Source of the DNA: Hirudo medicinalis
Taxonomy: Eukaryota; Annelida; Clitellata; Hirudinida; Hirudinidae
Length of the DNA: 64,000 nucleotides
Direction of reading: 5' to 3'
Assembly: GCA_011800805.1 (NCBI GenBank)
Contig: MPNW01000048.1
Span: forward strand, 796,008 to 860,007
Under the pieces are notes generated by a model. The model ran no database searches. It was not told the DNA's origin and saw only the letters and a list, made by a program, of their open reading frames with translations. The translations under genes and the position numbers were made by a program. This document shows positions 13,601 through 23,437 of this stretch, piece after piece (within the stretch, counting starts at the first letter, position 1; each line of letters starts with the position of its first letter).

Positions 13601-16600
13601 CAGGCAGCGACTTTTGGTACCTAACTTCATACCTATCCCTACCCTTACCCCTAACCCTACCTCATGACCCTGGAAATCTCTGTAGAACTGCCAGAAGTTG
13701 TTCCCTGTGAAGTGCCCGTCACTTCTCCAACCACGCAGTACCTCGAGCTGATAACTGACACTGTGGATGTGTTCTCCTACTGGAGACTGAACCGAAAAAA
13801 TTGTCCAAAGATGGCACAACTCGTCTAAAAATTAATGGCAATACCAGCAACCAGCACGCAAAATGAACCCATGTTAAGAATTGCTGAGAACCCGAATCGA
13901 ACTAGAAGCCAAAATGTTGAGTTCTTTCCCATCTCTAGTAGGGGCACTATATAAATGGTAGATGGATTAGAAAGTGCCTTCACATCCTGTTCGGATACAT
14001 AAGGCACTCAAAAGATCGGCTAAATATAAATATAAATAAATGTGTCATTGCAAATTCTCATTAATGGGCATTTTAGCTGTCAAAACATAACAAAGAGTTG
14101 GCGAGACTGTTAAAGAATGACTATCAACCAGAAAGGAGGTTGCTTTCTTCTGCACTAACTAGCAAATTGTCATTAGTTGCCCTTGGATACTTTGTCAATC
14201 AAACGGCCTGCATTGAAGTGGTGAAGAATGACAAATCAATGGAAAAGGTGATCTTCACAGTGCCTGAAGTATGCGGCTATCTGACCTCGACCACCAAGCA
14301 CAGCATTTTGGTCTCCATTGACAGAGATGACCAGGGGAGCAAAGTGCCAGAATTCTTCAAAGGACACAGGATGGTATTCGCCGAGATGGTATGGCAGAAG
14401 AAGCTCCGAGGTGGGTGATTAATTCCTTTATTGCTACAATTTCTGACCATTCTTTAAATTATTTGCATGAAGTGTGCGATTATAAATTCTTCAAAACATT
14501 CAATATATTTTTATGCTTGTATGGTGAGCGACTCAAGTTGCTTTCTGTTGGCAGGAACATCGATTCCATTACTCAGTAGTTTTCTCTATCATAACATTGT
14601 TATATTTCTTCATTCAGAAAATCTGCTCCTCTCATGGATCAGCAAGCACCATCTTTATTGGAAAGGCATTTCCTATTATCTGGCTGTCCTGTTGAACCTC
14701 ATCGTGGCATTCTGCTATCCATTCAACGACCACATCATTGGTTAGGCAGTTGCTGAATGTTTTCTGAATTGGTTAAGTTTGGTATAAATCAGCACCTTTA
14801 TGAATGCGATGACAATAGCGCAATGAGATTGAAAAATAGTAATGTTTTAGACCTAGAATATTGTTTACTATTGTCATGATTATTTATAAAATACTTTTTT
14901 GATGCATCTCATCACCAGCAGCCATGATTTTATAATTGGTCGAGGTAGGGGGACATATTATATAAAATATATAATTTGCTCACCTGAATGATAATGCTTT
15001 CATCACTGTCAGAAGAAAACGGTGATACATTGTAACTGCATCTGTTGCCTTTGTTGCAATTTTAGAATTGCTCTTCAACATCTTATCTTTTATGTTATAT
15101 TTTAGTTTCATTCCTATAATCAAATATTTGTATTTTAAATTTTAATTTCACTTTTATATATTCTTGTAACTGTTACTTTAAATTTTCGTATTTTCTTATT
15201 ACCCTGACGATGACGAAACTGATCAGTCGGATATTAAAAACTACAAATATAGATTTAGTGACAAAGTGTTTTCGAACTTAAAACAGTGCAAGCGTATAAC
15301 TGAGAAAGATGTATCCTCTAAATGGCGAGCTTATTTTAACAAAACATGTTTAAATGAAAATATTGAGCCATTATACTGTAATATATATATATAAATATAT
15401 ATTTTTTTTTATGAATATAAAATTATATTCATAAAAAATATATAGAATATACAAAAAATATATTCACACATCAGTATTTAGCCAAAATCGAATCTTCAGA
15501 TTGCCAAAACAACTAAATTTGGAAGTCAAAGTCATCAACCAATAATTTTACCAATATATCTCTCGGTTGACGTTTGCATTAAAGATTCAAGTCTTCCTTG
15601 AGTTATTATAAATTAGGTCGGTAATTTATTAAATAAATAATATGAAATAGCTCGAGCTGTTTTTTATTTGGACGATTAGCTGCATATACCTCCCAAATAA
15701 AAAAAAAGTATAAGGAATTGGAAAAATTTCATGAAGCGCGCTGTTTGGGGCAGAGGGGCACTTGCCTCCCTCTGTTAAGCCAATGCAACTCAAGCACGTC
15801 ATCAGAGGCAATGAACCGTTTGAATGACCATTTAGTAAAAAGGAAACTACTAGATGTACTCCTGCAATAATTATAGCTTATCATTTATCATTTGGGGTTC
15901 TGTCATAAATAGCTGTTGCCTAATTTATCCCAGTCTAACTTCTATATCCCATTTATTCGCATTTTTAGTAACATTCTGTATTCTAATGTTGCTGACCATG
16001 ATGCTATCATGATTAGAATTATTTGTTAGGCATGGTTTCTGCGATTTAAATTGATAACACTTTTTCCAAGTAATGAAATGCAAGCCAATTATTATATGTT
16101 TGTAATTGTTAATAACATTCATCGCTGAGTCAATTAGATCCTGAAACTTGATTGATTGTTGCAGGGCTGGAAACTACGGTTTCTGTGGTGATATGGGTGT
16201 TGATAGGACTGCTGGGACTCATCTCCATCTTCAGAAAGAGGCTGAGGTTTCTGGTGCTGGTTGTGTTCATGGGTCGAATGATAACTACGTTTGGTGTCAA
16301 ACCGACCTTTTTCTTCACAGGCATCTTCAATGTTGGTATTTGAACAACAAAATTACTATGGTGGTTTTCTTGATGATTTTGCCATTACATGCTTACCTTA
16401 TGTCGTCATTTATTTATGATTATCTCCATCTACAACTAATAATTTACCGTAGACTTATAACCAATGTTTAAATATGGTGTGGGAAGTCCAAATTCTAACA
16501 GCGGGATGTCATTCCTTTTTATAATTTTATTTTATGTTCTATGCATTGTGCATATATTTTGTTCTTCCATTCGGCTCAATAAATGAAACAATGTTACTTA

Positions 16601-19600
16601 CCTGGTAACCATTAGAAGGTTATAATGTAATTCATGTTGCATTAATTTTGCATTAATTAATATTTAATATAATTATGGTTAGAGACTCACTGAAATTAAA
16701 TAATCTGTTGACCCCAACTTAATGAATGCATAAGATCTGTAGCAAATTACTGTTCGGTTTTGCCGAATGTGAAATTTGTTAACATTAAGAACAACAAATT
16801 TAACCAATAGATAATAAACAACATCATGTGCATGGTCAGTACCTTGGGTAACAACGGTACCCTTACAAAACCCTGGAAGGAGCTATTACGGGACAAGTGG
16901 TTCTGCTACCACCTCACATGCATATTGTTCAGCATGAGTGGACTGTTTCTGCACGAGTTCTTCTACAGTCTCCTGGTGTGATAATTGTGCCTCATGAATA
17001 CATTAACTGAATAAATTAAACAATTATCAATCAACTATTTATTTGAAGCTCTTCTTTAATTGAATTATTGTATGGTTATTTTAATAAAAAGATAAACTGT
17101 GAATTGCTTTGAACGGAATTAACGTCTGAAAACCAATAAATTGTATTTTTATATTCTCGTGCTTCCAGCTGTTTGACATAATCTACAGAGAAGAAACACT
17201 GATGAATGTCATACAATCTGTAACCAGAAATGGAAGATCCATCCTCCTTACAGCAGTGTTGGCAGTCATTCTGATTTACCTCTTCTCCATCATTGGATTT
17301 GTGTTTTTCAGGGATGACTTCCTTGCAGAGGTCGAAGTTATTGTTTCAGAGGAGGTCAGAGAAGGTATTAGAGTAAGGCTATTTTTATTTAGTCATTTAA
17401 TATTAATTAATAGATTACTAGATTTATTTAATATAAACTTAAGCTATTAGTAATATCAGTTATCAATGAACTAACTATTTAATAGTTAATTTTAAAACTT
17501 TTAATAGTAAGCCAATATTCAATTTACCTTAAAATATCTTTAAGTGACTCCATCTCTCTGCCTCAGTAATGCTAACAATCTCTCGAACGACACCATTGAT
17601 TGCAAAGACACAGTTGCTTACTCATCACTGGATGCAGGTAAGATCGATTATGTTTGTTTAATTTATATTAGGATCTTTTCCAGATAAGCCCCGCCAAAAG
17701 GTTTAACCCCCGCCACCCAAAAACTATTTAAAAAAAGAGGACATGAAACTTGTACTTTTAGTTTTTATTGAAGAGGGTGAAATTGGGACATGTCATTAAT
17801 AATTCGCATGAAAAGGTCCGTATTTCGGTACCTTTGCCTCCGAACTCACACAAGTAGCTGTCCACTAAAGTTCGGTGTGTGCCGCATTGGCGCTTATTCT
17901 GCATCTTGTAGACGTGCCAGAAAGATTCGATGGTCTGTGTGTGAGCTCCAGTCGTTGGATCCACAAAGTTTTCGGTATGATTAACCGTTTGATGAGTATA
18001 ATTCATGCAGTGTCATTTGGTGGCCATTGTTGCATAAACGTTGCTGATGGATCACTCCGTGGCTTTGCAAAAAACGTATTGCCGTCTCCTTGTCATGAAC
18101 GAGAGTCGAAAGCATCAGAAAGAAAAAAAGAAGAAAAATTTTTGCACAAAATGAGCCTAGAGGCGGATAAGGAGTTGTTTTTATGGCGCGCGTTTAAATA
18201 TTCAAAAAGTGGCGGGGCTTAACTTTTCGCGCGTGCACTTTTTGCATTAGTAGCGGGGCTTATCTGAAAACGATCCTTACATTACATCTTCGTTAGTTTG
18301 TTACGTTAACAAATGTATTACAAATTATTGTGAAGCTTCATCTACTATCAAATAACGAAATAGCTCTGAAACCTTGTTTTCCTAAAAAGCTGTGCGAACT
18401 TTTACTTTTTCAACTAATTGTTGAAAATAAGTGTTATATTTATTACATAATTAAAATACATCAAATATTAATTTCAAGGCTTCGATCTTGAATCAAAAAG
18501 CTTGCAATCCCTAAAGGAAAGACATTGTGATTCTTTGATAATTTGCATAATAACAGTTCTTAACGAGGGACTCAGAAATGGAGGAGGAATTGGTGATGTT
18601 TTGAGGAAACCAAGTAACAGGGTTAAAAGTTCATGTTTTCTTGTAAATTTGATCACTTGGTTGATTCAATCATCAGTTTTACCACTAAGCTGTATTTCTT
18701 GTTAAATGTTAAGTTTGATTTTATCTCTTATTTTGAGCTAGCTTGCTTAAAAAGTGAGCGTTACTTTAGAGATAATAGATGGATTGTATGCTATAATTCG
18801 TTATCAATCAAAGTTGCTTAAAACTAAGCATTCGTTGACCTTCATATCATTGCAGGAACCGTTATTTTATGCCCGCATTGTTTACGATTTGTTGTTCTTT
18901 TTCATAATCATCATCATCACTTTGAACCTCATCTTTGGAGTCATCATTGACACTTTTGCTGACTTGAGAAGTGAAAAGCAGCAGAAGGAGGAGATCCTTA
19001 AGAACTCCTGCTTCATTTGCGGTGGGTGTCGAACTTGTGTTTTGTTGTTAATCTACATTTGGATTTAAATACCTCAAACACTTTTTTAGTTTGAGATATC
19101 TCAACAGCTTCCATTTCTTTAATGTTTTCTATTGAATCTGTCTTGACAGTTATCTGTTTGTACAAAGTAAATTTAGCAAAAAGAACATAACGCGTTCGGC
19201 TTGCAGGTTGGCCGATTGGGTTGCGTTCCTGTACGCATGTCGTAATGCGTCGTGTTCGCAGCCCAGCCTGCACAGCCAAGGAGCGCCCTGGGATAGGGGC
19301 GCTATATAAATGGTAGATCGATTAAAAAGTGCCTGCTCATGACGGCGGCACGGATTCGAATCCCGTTGCGGGAGCACCGTCCTAATCAGCCAGCTATGCA
19401 ACGGACGTTAATGAACGAACAAAAAGTGCCTTCACATTCCATTGGGATACATAAGGCACTCAAAAGATCGGTATAAAAAAATATAAAAGAATGCACACCA
19501 TTACTTTAAGCATTGGCCTGCCAATTATTGTTTGGTTACTGGATCATTTAAGGCCACATCTTTATACAAAAATATGATATCAAATCTTTAAAGGACGTTA

Positions 19601-20328
19601 GATTTTCGTTCTTATTATTAATAAAATTCATCCTTTTGGACCTTTAATTTTAAAATTTCATTTAAAGTACTGGAATAGAAAATAAGTATTCAGAAATAAT
19701 GTATCGATAGGCCTAGAAAGATCTGCCTTTGACAACAAGAACGTGTCATTCGAGGACCATTGCCTGCTTGAACACAACATGTGGAACTACATTTATTTCA
19801 TCATCTACCTGAAACTGAAGAGTCCCCTTGACCATTGTGGTATCGAGCGTTATGTCTACAATCATATTGAGGTATTGTGAATAGATATTTTCATAGGCAT
19901 TTTACTTTAGTTAACATATGATTGCAATGATTCTGTTTTGGCATTTATGAATCAATTTAGATCATGCAAACATGCCTTCAAAATCTTATATATATTTCTT
20001 AATTGAACAAAATTTACTTTCTTATTTTGCTGGTCAAATGTTAGAACACTATTAAATTTAATTTGTTCGATAAAATCCCTTGGCTTTGAATTAATATTTA
20101 AACTTGTTTGAACCTTTCAATGAACGTCCATTTAAATGCACTTCGTTACAGGAAGACAACCTGGATTGGTTCCCGCACCTGAGGGCCATGTCATTGGTGG
20201 AGGAGGAAGAGGACAAGAGTGGAGTGAATGAGGTGCAGAACATGAATGAAAGGATTGCTTCCATCAACAAGATGGCTTCTCATCTCTCACATCAGATGCA
20301 GGAGATAAAAGAACAGATGAATCTGTAA
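272..20328 (+). CDS. ITPR: Inositol 1,4,5-trisphosphate receptor, 5'-truncated by the window
   Basis: Encodes the IP3-gated calcium-release channel of the endoplasmic reticulum. Exons inferred from AG/GT sites, phase and family similarity: 272-412, 571-697, 851-984, 1276-1372, 1568-1619, 2561-2720, 3412-3555, 3829-4032, 4287-4412, 5152-5352, 5497-5544, 5641-5892, 6335-6460, 6674-6811, 6947-7058, 7307-7470, 7789-7934, 8292-8421, about 8674-8795, 9253-9384, 10757-10858 (or to 10943), 11240-11499, 11746-11946, 12162-12272, 12638-12733, 12983-13093, 14077-14410, 14618-14740, 16165-16331, 16811-16975, 17169-17364, 17545-17637, 18479-18621, 18856-19021, 19711-19871, 20152-20328. Diagnostic blocks include [49 protein letters not shown] and the pore NGGGIGD. 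The N-terminal IP3-binding core is outside the window. Least certain are the exons near 8674, 10757-11499 and 17364-17545. The terminal stop is TAA at 20326. The single match to the family along its length makes the identification very secure. Confidence 0.97.
413..570 (+). other. Probable GC-AG intron of ITPR
   Basis: The preceding exon ends ...NELTYQ in CAG at 412, and the next begins [14 protein letters not shown] at 571 after TTGCAG. The only donor compatible with continuous protein is CAG|GCAATT, so this intron begins GC rather than GT. GC-AG introns are a known minority class. Confidence 0.6.
1806..1830. repeat. (AAT)n microsatellite in an ITPR intron
   Basis: A run of eight or more AAT units just upstream of a SINE-like fragment. 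Confidence 0.9.
1858..1992 (-). repeat. tRNA-derived SINE fragment, family 1
   Basis: Reverse-strand copy of the element best seen at 2349-2520. Shared pieces are ATTTATATAGCG, the GGCGC blocks and TTGCGAACACGAC, which is the complement of a tRNA B-box-like stretch. It is decayed and truncated inside an ITPR intron. Confidence 0.6.
2078..2275 (-). repeat. Dispersed repeat copy with 31-bp inverted ends
   Basis: Positions 2110-2140 and 2243-2273 are perfect reverse complements (TTTAAACATGTTTTGTTAAA...). The interior, about 2085-2237, is the near-identical reverse complement of 15239-15390. The extra inverted copy of one end is missing from the other copy. The element class is unknown; a Penelope-like origin is possible but unproved. 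Confidence 0.75.
2349..2520 (+). repeat. tRNA-derived SINE, family 1 (Ser/Leu-tRNA-like head)
   Basis: An A-box-like TGGCCGAATGG at about 2364 and a B-box-like GTGTTCGAAATCC at about 2422 are spaced as in a tRNA with a long variable arm. The paired ends GCAGT/ACTGC are visible. A non-tRNA body follows (CGCTATATAAATGGTTGAC). Other copies are near 1858, 8996, 13230 and 19195, so this is a dispersed family rather than a functional tRNA gene. Confidence 0.75.
2950..3404 (+). mobile_element. LINE 3' end, copy A
   Basis: Frame 2956-3150 encodes a degraded C-terminus of a non-LTR retrotransposon ORF2 (SHPYALRSM...[15 protein letters not shown]), the usual tail beyond the reverse transcriptase. A 3' untranslated region with GGGATGTCATTC and TTCGGCTCAATAAA and an A-rich tail follows. 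The tail stops about eight bases before the ITPR exon at 3412. Related copies lie at 16340-16590 and 59172-59588. Confidence 0.75.
4555..4742. repeat. (AAT)n/(AAC)n microsatellite
   Basis: About 180 bases of interrupted AAT units with ACAGTAAT variants inside an ITPR intron. Translations through it are isoleucine runs and not coding. Confidence 0.95.
8996..9176 (-). repeat. tRNA-derived SINE, family 1, reverse copy
   Basis: The reverse complement matches the 2349-2520 element: TTGGCGTGCAGG..., AGCTGAATGGGTTGCGG, GTGTTCGAAACCC, then the AAGCGC/ATATAAATG body. It lies in the ITPR intron before exon 9253. Confidence 0.7.
10175..10212. repeat. Short tandem repeat GTGTGATCTT
   Basis: About three copies of a 10-base unit in the long ITPR intron 9385-10756. 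The rest of that intron shows nothing I recognise. Confidence 0.8.
13230..14035 (+). repeat. Family-1 SINE split by a hAT element
   Basis: The SINE head and start of its body (TAATGTTTCGTGTTCGCAACCC, GGAGCACC) lie at 13230-13302. The remainder (ACTATATAAATGGTAGATGG, then AAGTGCCTTCACATCC and ATAAGGCACTCAAAAGATCGG) lies at 13946-14030. Comparison with 19195-19490 shows that removing the hAT element and one target duplication restores a continuous SINE. Confidence 0.8.
13303..13937 (+). mobile_element. hAT DNA transposon, internally deleted copy 1
   Basis: Terminal inverted repeats TAGAGATGGGAAAGAA and TTCTTTCCCATCTCTA are flanked by a perfect 8-bp target duplication GTAGGGGC (13295-13302 and 13938-13945), the hAT signature. 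A degraded frame near 13740-13830 reads [23 protein letters not shown], matching the start of the hAT C-terminal dimerisation domain. It is non-autonomous and broken by stops. Confidence 0.88.
14618..19021 (+). CDS. ITPR: ITPR channel domain: membrane segments and pore exons
   Basis: Part of the ITPR gene, listed separately because it carries the ion path. Exon 14618-14740 has the first membrane helix ([15 protein letters not shown]). Exon 16165-16331 has the second and third ([15 protein letters not shown], then the [13 protein letters not shown] block). Exon 16811-16975 gives the fourth, ending in the conserved [11 protein letters not shown]. Exon 17169-17364 holds [16 protein letters not shown], the fifth helix. 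Exon 18479-18621 holds the pore helix and selectivity filter GGGIGD at 18580-18597; vertebrate receptors have GGGVGD, a conservative change. Exon 18856-19021 is the sixth helix and the [17 protein letters not shown] gate extension. The lumenal loop (17340-17637) is shorter than in vertebrates and contains NLSND, a possible glycosylation site. Confidence 0.95.
15000..15392 (+). repeat. Dispersed repeat, longer copy of the 2078-2275 element
   Basis: Positions 15239-15390 match 2078-2237 in reverse complement at roughly 90% or more by eye. Upstream lies CCTGACGATGACGAAACTGA followed by TCAGTCGGAT, resembling the conserved 3' motif seen in many Penelope-like elements. That class is an inference only. 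Confidence 0.6.
16340..16590 (+). mobile_element. LINE 3' tail, copy B
   Basis: GGGATGTCATTC and TTCGGCTCAATAAA, in the same order and spacing as copy A at 3290-3385, with further similarity upstream (GACTTATAACCAATG against GACTCATAACTAAG). It carries no useful coding sequence. It sits in the ITPR intron just after exon 16165-16331, so the left boundary is approximate. Confidence 0.65.
17671..18276 (+). mobile_element. PIF/Harbinger-like non-autonomous element
   Basis: Inverted ends GGATCTTTTCCAGATAAGCC and, reversed, GGATCGTTTTCAGATAAGCC, flanked by TTA on both sides (17668-17670 and 18277-18279). TTA duplication with GG-starting ends is typical of PIF/Harbinger. The 606-bp interior is richer in GC than its surroundings. 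It holds an open frame at 17875-18222 without recognisable DDE residues, so I do not call a transposase. It lies in the ITPR intron between the lumenal-loop and pore exons. Confidence 0.75.
19195..19490 (+). repeat. Family-1 SINE interrupted by a family-2 SINE
   Basis: Head at 19195-19270 (TTGGCCGATTGGG A-box; GTGTTCGCAGCCC B-box), body GGGGCGCTATATAAATGG at 19295, then a second element, then CTTCACATTCCATTGGGATA and ATAAGGCACTCAAAAGATCGG. This is the most complete family-1 copy in the window and serves as the reference for the others. Confidence 0.8.
19332..19420 (+). repeat. Family-2 SINE (tRNA-Glu-like) nested in a family-1 SINE
   Basis: Begins in the anticodon arm (CTCATGACGG), has a B box GGATTCGAATCCC and ends in the body CGTCCTAATCAGCCAGCTATG...GGACGTTAATGAACGAAC. 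AAAAAGTGCC occurs immediately before it (19324) and after it (19421), a 10-bp target duplication inside the host SINE. Confidence 0.8.
19711..20328 (+). CDS. ITPR: ITPR C-terminal zinc-finger and coiled-coil exons
   Basis: Last two ITPR coding exons. With the end of the preceding exon (CFIC), exon 19711-19871 completes the conserved C-x2-C...H-x4-H linker zinc finger: CFICGLER, then [12 protein letters not shown]. Exon 20152-20328 has [15 protein letters not shown] followed by a heptad-like helix ([18 protein letters not shown]) matching the tetramerising C-terminal coiled coil, then TAA. The tail stops soon after the coiled coil, shorter than in vertebrate type 1 receptors. Confidence 0.94.
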
Positions 20329-20612
20329 CCGCCATCAATCGACTGACAATTATTCTATTCTGATATTTGAATGAAAACGATGCCATTAGTAAAATCAATG
20401 GGAGATATTAAGCTCTCCTGAAAATATGCTTCCAATTCTAGTAAGGGTCTCGATGGTCTCTGATTAGTTTATAAACGTTATAAACGATTAGTTTAAAGAG
20501 TTCTGGGTGTGCAGGAGAATGGCACATGCTTCATGAAGACCCTGCCTGCAAAACGAATTAATCAAATGTATTTTTAAATACAATTAAAGTTTAAAATTTA
20601 GTTTTGTGTATT

Positions 20613-20815
20613 TGAAATAAGAATCAATCGAATGGATTGGCAAAATTCTTATTTGGATTAAAGATGTTATCACAGACGATTACGACTTAGTAGCTTATGG
20701 TTTGCCTTGGATTGTCCAAATGTGCTATGCCTGTTTCTGCCGGGTCGGAAATTTTCTAAAATGCACCATGTGCGACTGCATCCTTGGCTTGCTCTGGAAC
20801 TGCTCCAGCTGCTAA
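20613..20815 (+). other. Open frame ending in a cysteine-rich stretch
   Basis: Downstream of the ITPR stop, a frame open from 20613 ends in TAA at 20813. It contains DDYDLVAYGLPWIVQMCYAC, then further CxC and CxxC pairs, and finishes WNCSSC, about ten cysteines in 35 residues. GC content rises here. No family is recognised. It could be an exon of an unannotated gene, part of the ITPR 3' untranslated region, or chance. Confidence 0.3.
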
Positions 20816-22480
20816 ATCAGAATAATCTGTTGGAGTTGAAGTGGTGATTGTGCTGCTTGCGTCGTGGAGAGTGTACGTTGATGAAGTGAGCATGGCATAT
20901 GAAAGGTACTCATTTCAGCAACGTTGTCAAATAGGAACTTGCTCGTTAGGCGGCTCGCGTTACTCTGCTGGCCTTGGCCGTGGATGTCATATGTACATCT
21001 GCCCTAACCCTGTCTTTTAATTTTTTAATTTCTTTAAAGTAGTGTGGTGTGCATCGACGTGTCTTGTCGCCGTAGTTGCTGTTGTGATAGCTCACTCCTT
21101 AAAACGTTGCTGGCTTCCAAAACGTGATCTGGGTCCTTCTTCCACTGTTCGTTCTTCCTCATATGTACGTTGGGATTGATGGCTTTCTCTTCCCGTCATC
21201 TTCTGCATAGGGCCGCCAACAGAAAATAAATCGTCATAAAAATCGCAATAATATAAGCTCTTGTTTGGTTTAAGTTAATAAAAACTACAACAGAATCTAT
21301 TTTTTAAAAGTTGTTACCGTTAAATTAGTGCAAAAGTGCAGTTATAATAACGAAAATATTTCTGTTCTACATATTCTTTACCAGCAAATAATTTTACTTA
21401 AAATAAAAATTGATTGGCCCCTGGGCATTCGTCCTCCCTCTCTTCTGTAACAGAGCTGCGTGGTTGTTGAATAAGAGGACTTTTAAACGAATTCCACAAA
21501 TTCCTAATAATTTAAAAAACTGAAAGTCTTCCTACAATTGATATATGAACATTTTTAAAAAACATTTGAAACGTAGTTTCCAAATATTATAATTTAAAAC
21601 TTCGCAATTGAAAAGAAATTTGAGTGTCCGCTAACTTCAGCTAAGTTAAAGACTAGGCTTTTACCATTATGTAAGTGTCTGCTGGCGGAAGACACGATAA
21701 ATTTGTGACATTTACAAAAAATTGTTGTGTTTTTGTATTATACACTATGGCCACATAGATTTGTGCCTGTTTTGAAAGGGTTTGTATTTTATTTCAAAAT
21801 GTTATAATCCAGATTCCGAAGAAATAATTTGGTAAAAAGGGACAGAGTTGCGAAACGAAATACATAATGTTACTGCTAAAAACGCACTTTAAACACGAAG
21901 TGGATTTATCAAGTATTTTATTTCAATTCTGGGTAATGTCACTCCCTCCACCATTTCCAGGTTAATTAGCCGAGAAACCTAAAACCAATGCTTTTCTTTC
22001 TGCTCATGGATTAAAAGAACTCAATAAAATCCATAGCTCATAAGAATTCCCAAGGAGATACATGACCATTTTGATAATGAGGTAACTGCTATGTTGCTGC
22101 AGGTCGTGAAATCGATTAACTTAATGCGCTACATAACTTTAACAGTGATCTTACTAGCGTCTTACATCCTGCATTTTTTTTTACACCAGAGCCATATTTT
22201 ATTCGATTTGTATGAATCACCAACTTCTGACACCCGATTTGCTCTGAACCTAGATATCTGACCTAAACTAATAAAATTTATTTTTAAGGTCCAGGAAAGA
22301 AAACAAGCCAGCAAGCTACACCAATACTAAATTTAATAATGTAACTTGTCAAATAAAATCTCCTGAATATATTTTTAAACTCGATCGAACCCCTCAAAGA
22401 ATACCCGTTTTCCAAGATGCTTTTCATCACAAAATAACAACTTGTATCTGCCCCCCTAGGGAGGGGGTCAAACTTGTTAA
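20816..22480. other. Intergenic, nothing recognised
   Basis: No exon-like frames, RNA genes or repeats with clear ends were found between the ITPR 3' end and the fragments at 22480. Confidence 0.6.
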
Positions 22481-22600
22481 CGCCCTTCAAGGGGAAGCAA
22501 ATTGTCAAAATTGGATACCAAATTAATTATGTTAAGGGTAAGTCAAATTATCAGCTTCACCCGGACGCCGAAAGCCCCAGCTAAGCCTTTGAAGGCCACC
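22480..22600 (+). repeat. Fragment of the 46341-46602 MITE
   Basis: Shares GTCAAAATTGGATACCA and AAATTATCAG.TTCACCC, then the CGCCGAAA...AGCTA stretch, with the element at 46341-46602. The outer ends are missing. Confidence 0.65.
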
Positions 22601-22771
22601 TGGAGGACAAGAATGGGGTACACATAGAGATATCATCTCATTATTTTCCAATGGGGGAGGAGAAAGCCACTCAACTAGATAAAATTACCTTTATAATTTG
22701 CTATTACTTATCAAAGGTCAGAGGGTAACATTTAACCTATGGGGCCCTTACCACCCCCCGTAATGTCCCTC

Positions 22772-23205
22772 GGTGAATGAGGTGCAGAAGGTGAAAGATT
22801 GCTTCCATCAATAAGATGGATTCCCATCTCACAACAGTTGGAGGAAATAAAAGAACAGATAAATCCGTAATTGCCACTTTTGAGCGAGAACAAATTAAAG
22901 TTTAATTAAGTGATATTATTCTATTCTGATCTTTGAATGAAAGCCATTAGTAGAATCAATTGCAGTGCATTAGTGGGATACATCAAAAATCCCTTGAAAA
23001 TATGCTTCCAATTCTTCTAGTTGGGGTCTTGATGGCCTCTGAATTAGTTTGAAGGATTTTTCTGGGTGTGTAGAAGAGGGGCACATGAGACACTCTACCT
23101 GAAGACCATGCCTGAAAATAAAGTCTTTAATGTTGTTTCTAAATCATAAAATTAAAGTTTGCATCCTAGTTTTGTAAAATTGAGATAGGGATCAATTAAA
23201 TGGCT
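22772..23205 (+). pseudogene. Duplicated ITPR last exon and 3' flank
   Basis: GTGAATGAGGTGCAGAA at 22772 repeats the ITPR last exon from 20224. It is followed by GATTGCTTCCATCAA.AAGATGG, GAAATAAAAGAACAGAT and TAA, then the same 3' flank (TTATTCTATTCTGAT, AAAATATGCTTCCAATTCT, TCTGGGTGTG). Similarity runs to about 20637 and 23205. Indels break the reading frame (an in-frame stop soon after VNEVQ), so it is a decayed partial duplicate of only the 3' end. It lies about 230 bp downstream of the last clear AAAS exon. Confidence 0.9.
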
Positions 23206-23437
23206 GGTAATATTTTACTGGTATCAAACACAGTGCTGCAACAAACAACATGACCAAATAGATTATGAAGGCAATGCAAATGAATGCAATAAACAATGGG
23301 AAGCTCATGATATGAGTGATGATAATTCAGGACTTGAGTAATTCACACATAACAGTAAATAAAATAATGGGAAACTTTAACGAAGTTTTAACGATTTGTG
23401 TAAATATTCTTTTATAGATTGTCAGAAATGTACTTAC

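Noticed and set aside
13640..13665. Telomere-like CCCTAACCCTACC tract
   Set aside because: Only two irregular units inside a hAT copy; not a true telomere repeat.
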